DNA of 64,000 nucleotides from Flavobacteriaceae bacterium EG-1 (lineage in GTDB: Bacteria; Bacteroidota; Bacteroidia; Flavobacteriales; Flavobacteriaceae), in NCBI RefSeq assembly GCF_009649685.1, contig NZ_WJPK01000001.1, positions 500,760 through 564,759 of the forward strand, given 5' to 3'. This document shows positions 61,331 through 64,000 of this stretch, piece by piece. The notes beneath the pieces are model-generated. The model worked only from the letters and a program-made list of their open reading frames with translations. It ran no database searches and was not told the DNA's origin. Numbering within the stretch: the stretch's first letter is position 1; each line of letters starts with the position of its first letter. The position numbers and the translations under genes were made by a program.

Positions 61331-62689
61331 CTATCGCTTATTTTTTCTTTTTTTATTTTGAATTTTATCTCCTCGTCTTTGCGGTTTTTTATATTTTCTT
61401 TTTAATTTTCGTTCGTAGCTCTTTTCCTTAGGTCTTACTTTACTATTTTTAGCAGTTTTCTCATGAAAAGAAGCACCAGCCACCAATGCTGAATTATTGT
61501 CTTCCTCTTCCTCCAGATTTTTTGTTTTATTGTCTTCTTCAGGGGTTAATTCATTGCTTATAAGCACTTCTTTCGGAAATTCAATTAAGGGTATTTTATA
61601 ACTCATTAAGTTTTCAATAGCCTCTTTTAAGGGTATTTCCTTTTCTTTATAGAGAAGAATTGATTTTCCTTTTTCACCAGCGCGTCCTGTACGGCCAATT
61701 CTGTGGATATAATTTTCTGGATAAAAGGGTGTTTCAAAGCTAATTACGGTACTAATTTTTTGAATATCTATCCCCCGTGCAATTACATCTGTGGCAATAA
61801 GGATTCTACTGGTACCATCTGTAAATTTTTTAATTGATTTAACACGATGATTTTGTTCTTTACTCGAATGAATAACAGAAATTTCCGATTCAAAATCCAA
61901 TACGTCAGCAAGTCTATCGGCATAAACTTTACTGCCAACAAAAATTAATACCTTATTATGCGTTTCTTTATCTACTAACAGATGGTTTAATAAATTAGCC
62001 TTTGTGTAAAAATTAGGAACCGTATACGACTCTTGCGTAATTGTATCTAAAGGGGTACCACTTATTGAGATTGTTTTTTTAACCGGATTAATCAAAAAAT
62101 CATCCATTAATTCTTCAACATAAGTTGTCATTGTAGCAGAGAAAAGAATATTTTGTCTCTTTTTTGGTAAGAATTCAAAAATGTTTTTTAACTGCGTTTT
62201 GAACCCAAAATCAAGCATGATATCTACCTCGTCAATCACTAACTTTTTAACGGATTTCATGCGTAATACATTAGATAATGCAAGGTCGTACAATCTTCTT
62301 GGCGTACCAACAATGATATCTAATCCTGCTGCTACGGCTCTTTTTTGAGCTTTAATATTACTGCTGCCTCCGTATACACCGGCTACACGAACACTTAGGT
62401 AAGGTGTTAATTTTTCAATTTGTGCAACTATTTGAATGACCAATTCTCTGGTTGGTGCAAGAATTAAAATTCTTGGTTGTAGTTGGTCTGAATATTTTAA
62501 ATCTTGTAAAATGGGTAGTAAGTACGCAATTGTTTTACCTGTACCAGTTTGAGCAATTCCTACAAAATCGGAACCACCAAGAATAGTAGAATACGATTCT
62601 TGTTGAATCGGAGTGGCTTTTTCAAAGGCCAAATCGTCAACTGCTCGCTTAAGTAATTTTTTTATTTTGAAATCATCAAAAGTTTCCAT
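61331..62689 (-). CDS. DEAD-box-type RNA helicase (DEVD motif)
   Basis: A 452-residue RNA helicase. Seen in order: Q-motif ATPIQQESY, motif I AQTGTGKT, PTRELVIQI, GTPRRL, motif II as DEVD (VIDEVDIMLDFGF), SAT in LFSATMT, motif IV region VLIFVGSKVYAD, motif V ATDVIARGIDI and motif VI HRIGRTGRAG. The fourth residue of motif II is Asp as usual but Ala is replaced by Val. A Lys/Arg-rich tail (about 385-452) suits RNA binding. Such proteins help rRNA assembly or RNA decay in the cold. Exact role is not known. Confidence 0.92.
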   Translation of the reverse strand: METFDDFKIKKLLKRAVDDLAFEKATPIQQESYSTILGGSDFVGIAQTGTGKTIAYLLPILQDLKYSDQLQPRILILAPTRELVIQIVAQIEKLTPYLSVRVAGVYGGSSNIKAQKRAVAAGLDIIVGTPRRLYDLALSNVLRMKSVKKLVIDEVDIMLDFGFKTQLKNIFEFLPKKRQNILFSATMTTYVEELMDDFLINPVKKTISISGTPLDTITQESYTVPNFYTKANLLNHLLVDKETHNKVLIFVGSKVYADRLADVLDFESEISVIHSSKEQNHRVKSIKKFTDGTSRILIATDVIARGIDIQKISTVISFETPFYPENYIHRIGRTGRAGEKGKSILLYKEKEIPLKEAIENLMSYKIPLIEFPKEVLISNELTPEEDNKTKNLEEEEDNNSALVAGASFHEKTAKNSKVRPKEKSYERKLKRKYKKPQRRGDKIQNKKRKNKR

Positions 62690-62880
62690 GCTGTAAAGTA
62701 ACCAAGAAAAACTCGTATTAATGACGTAATTGCACTAATTATAGCCAATTGACCTTTTTATCCGCTTTAGTAAAACAATTTAGCTATTAAAATAGGTTTC
62801 AAAATGATTTAAGAATTGTTTCATGCAAAAATAAAAGTTGAACCATACTGTAAATACTTTGTAATTGGGATAATGTGTTT

Positions 62881-62943
62881 TCAGTAGAATTCTGATTTGT
62901 TAAGAGTGAGAAGTAGTATAATTAAAATTATTAAGAGTTTCAT
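62881..62943 (-). CDS. Possible 20-residue hydrophobic peptide
   Basis: An ATG frame begins 10 nt after the stop of the XRE/DUF4870 gene and encodes a Leu/Ile-rich membrane-helix-like peptide that starts MKLLIILIILLLTLNK and ends at TGA 62881. Its position suggests co-transcription, and tiny hydrophobic peptides do occur as regulators or toxins, but the composition may also arise by chance in AT-rich DNA. Confidence 0.25.
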   Translation of the reverse strand: MKLLIILIILLLTLNKSEFY

Positions 62944-62953
62944 AACTTGTTAT

Positions 62954-63556
62954 TTAACTTATAAAACTAATCTTCGGAAAGTAGATTACTTCTTTGTTTT
63001 TACTAATTCTAGATGTACTTACAAGAATTAATATAATGTTTAAAATATACATTATTAGAAAGAAAATTAAATTCAAACTATAGCTTAGTATAAAATTTTT
63101 AGCACTGATAATACCAGTCGACTCCGTTCTAATAATTAAAATTAAAACGCTCATTATATATCCGGAAAAAAGAATTATAGTCCATGTTATTTGAAAATTA
63201 ATTACATTTTTTGCAATACGATTTACATTTTTCAATTTATCTTTTTTGGAAATCCACATTATTAATGGAACTAAAAATCCTAATAAAGGGAATACTATAA
63301 AAGTAAGTGAAGAGAGATTTAAGGCCTTTAAATAACTATTGTCTTCTATTACAGCCCAATCAATTAATTCCTCTGGTTTTACATTTAATGCATATGATAT
63401 TCTTTTTAGTGTTTCACCGGTTGGTTCGTTTTCTCCTTTTTCAATACGCTGTATAGTACGTAAACTTAATCCTGAATTTTCCGAAAGATCTTCTTGCGAG
63501 TAACCCATACTCTTTCTTAAATTCCTTACATTTTCTGCTAAATTTTTATTCTTCAT
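62954..63556 (-). CDS. XRE-family regulator with DUF4870-like membrane domain
   Basis: A 200-residue protein with an N-terminal Cro/CI helix-turn-helix (about 5-60: NVRNLRKSMGYSQEDLSENSGLSL, IQRIEKGENEPTGETL in parts) and three to four membrane helices (about 78-102, 115-138, 150-178). The phrase KNVINFQITWTIILFSGYI fits DUF4870, a small membrane domain. The combination makes a membrane-tethered DNA-binding protein, common in Flavobacteriia and unassigned in function. It is a single gene or the first of a pair with the 20-residue ORF. Confidence 0.82.
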   Translation of the reverse strand: MKNKNLAENVRNLRKSMGYSQEDLSENSGLSLRTIQRIEKGENEPTGETLKRISYALNVKPEELIDWAVIEDNSYLKALNLSSLTFIVFPLLGFLVPLIMWISKKDKLKNVNRIAKNVINFQITWTIILFSGYIMSVLILIIRTESTGIISAKNFILSYSLNLIFFLIMYILNIILILVSTSRISKNKEVIYFPKISFIS

Positions 63557-63676
63557 ATTTCTATATTTTAATTCAGCATAAAACTATTTACAATACTAAA
63601 ACCATCTAGCGTCATCCTTATGACATCTTTGCGTCATCATTGTCAACACCTATTAAATTCAGCCTTTAATTCACAT

Positions 63677-64000
63677 TTAATATTCCAAATACATAATATG
63701 ATTTGGATTTGAATGCGTTTCTGATAATTTAAAATTATAGGCACCAACAATATTAAATCCCATATTAGTATAAAAATTAAGGGCTCTTTGGTTCTCAATC
63801 CATACGGCAAGCCATATCCCTTTTTGATTATTATTTTTTGATATTTCGATGATAAAATCAATCAATTTTAATCCCAGTTTAAGACCATAAAATTCTTTAA
63901 GCAGGTAAATTTTATCAAGCTTAGTTATATGTAATTCTTTTATATTATCATTAGCTGTATTTAATTGAATCTTAGAAAAGCCTGCAACTTGTTCGTTAAA
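63677..64000 (-). CDS. GNAT N-acetyltransferase, C-terminal part (runs off window)
   Basis: The frame is open from the right edge (64000) to a TAA at 63677 and encodes 107 residues with no start codon in the window. GNAT features are seen: HITKLDKIYLLKEFYGLKLGLKLIDFI (shown in part: KIYLLKEFYGLKLG), WLAVWIENQRALNFYTNMGFNIVGAYNF and the tail HIMYLEY, typical of acetyl-CoA binding and the C-terminal strands. It is not the short frame that starts at the internal Met at 63865. Confidence 0.9.
   Translation of the reverse strand, partial: FNEQVAGFSKIQLNTANDNIKELHITKLDKIYLLKEFYGLKLGLKLIDFIIEISKNNNQKGIWLAVWIENQRALNFYTNMGFNIVGAYNFKLSETHSNPNHIMYLEY

Noticed and set aside
63643-63861. Frame parallel to the GNAT gene at the right edge
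   Set aside because: It is a different frame on the same strand; the frame 63677-64000 carries the GNAT motifs and is open to the window edge.
1-64000. tRNA, rRNA, CRISPR, transposase, integrase or phage genes
   Set aside because: I looked for cloverleaf-like or repeated spacer patterns and for transposase or integrase motifs in every gap and frame and found none; a covariance-model search would be needed to exclude small RNAs.

Overview
The window looks like a chromosomal segment from a member of the Flavobacteriaceae (Bacteroidota). Support: AT-rich DNA; few Shine-Dalgarno sequences but repeated TAnnTTTG promoter elements; an LpxC-FabZ fusion; a bifunctional HisB and fused HisIE; the type IX secretion regulator PorX; a TonB receptor with a carboxypeptidase-D-like N-terminal domain; and many Bacteroidota-specific DUF lipoproteins. 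I see no rRNA, tRNA, CRISPR array, phage or insertion sequence. Most of the window is ordinary core genome with a few accessory islands.

Layout. 1-5.0 kb (mostly minus strand): a three-gene outer-membrane uptake cassette (small His/Cys-rich secreted protein, TonB receptor, lipoprotein), two DUF membrane/lipoproteins and a DUF937 protein. 5.1-8.8 kb: serA, serC, a LuxC-like acyl-CoA reductase and a divergent 2[4Fe-4S] ferredoxin. 9.2-17.5 kb: ychF, a DMT permease, topoisomerase IV (parE, parC), mscL and a fatty acid hydroxylase-type membrane protein. 17.8-20.8 kb: a five-PAS histidine kinase carrying an internal near-identical 147-bp repeat, overlapped by a stand-alone receiver. 20.9-29.7 kb: TerC, M14 peptidase, Lrp, DinB, aroB, proline dehydrogenase, alanine dehydrogenase, tsaE and an unlisted 41-residue lipoprotein. 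29.8-31.4 kb: a bacteriocin-like three-gene island (Cys/Gly-rich peptide with its own strong terminator, a two-helix small protein, a CPBP protease). 31.5-34.4 kb: porX and an HD hydrolase. 34.5-40.2 kb: the lipid A block lpxD, lpxC/fabZ, lpxA, efp, a second lpxD-like gene, then sucD from its own promoter. 40.3-44.0 kb: fabG, a von Willebrand-like membrane protein and a prohibitin-family protein.

44.05-53.0 kb is the complete histidine operon (hisG, D, C, B, H, A, F, IE) with three or four guest genes (two GNAT-type, one DinB-type). It is preceded by a 17-codon leader peptide with three consecutive His codons, an intrinsic terminator and a competing antiterminator: a textbook ribosome-mediated attenuator.

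53.1-59.6 kb holds a secreted heparinase II/III-type lyase and then a self-contained ECF sigma-factor system on the minus strand: sigma factor, membrane anti-sigma-like protein, a DUF4097-like protein, an outer-membrane beta-barrel protein, a decayed paralogue of that barrel, a small ORF and a head-GIN (DUF2807) lipoprotein. Three copies of one unusual element, TGCAACC-N16-GTCTTT, sit in front of the sigma gene, the barrel gene and the small ORF/GIN pair, and a fourth, degenerate copy sits in front of the pseudogene. I infer that this is the promoter of the local ECF factor and defines its regulon.

59.7-64 kb: a PLP-dependent group II decarboxylase, a DEAD-box-type helicase with a DEVD motif, an XRE regulator fused to a DUF4870-like membrane domain, and a GNAT gene running off the right edge.
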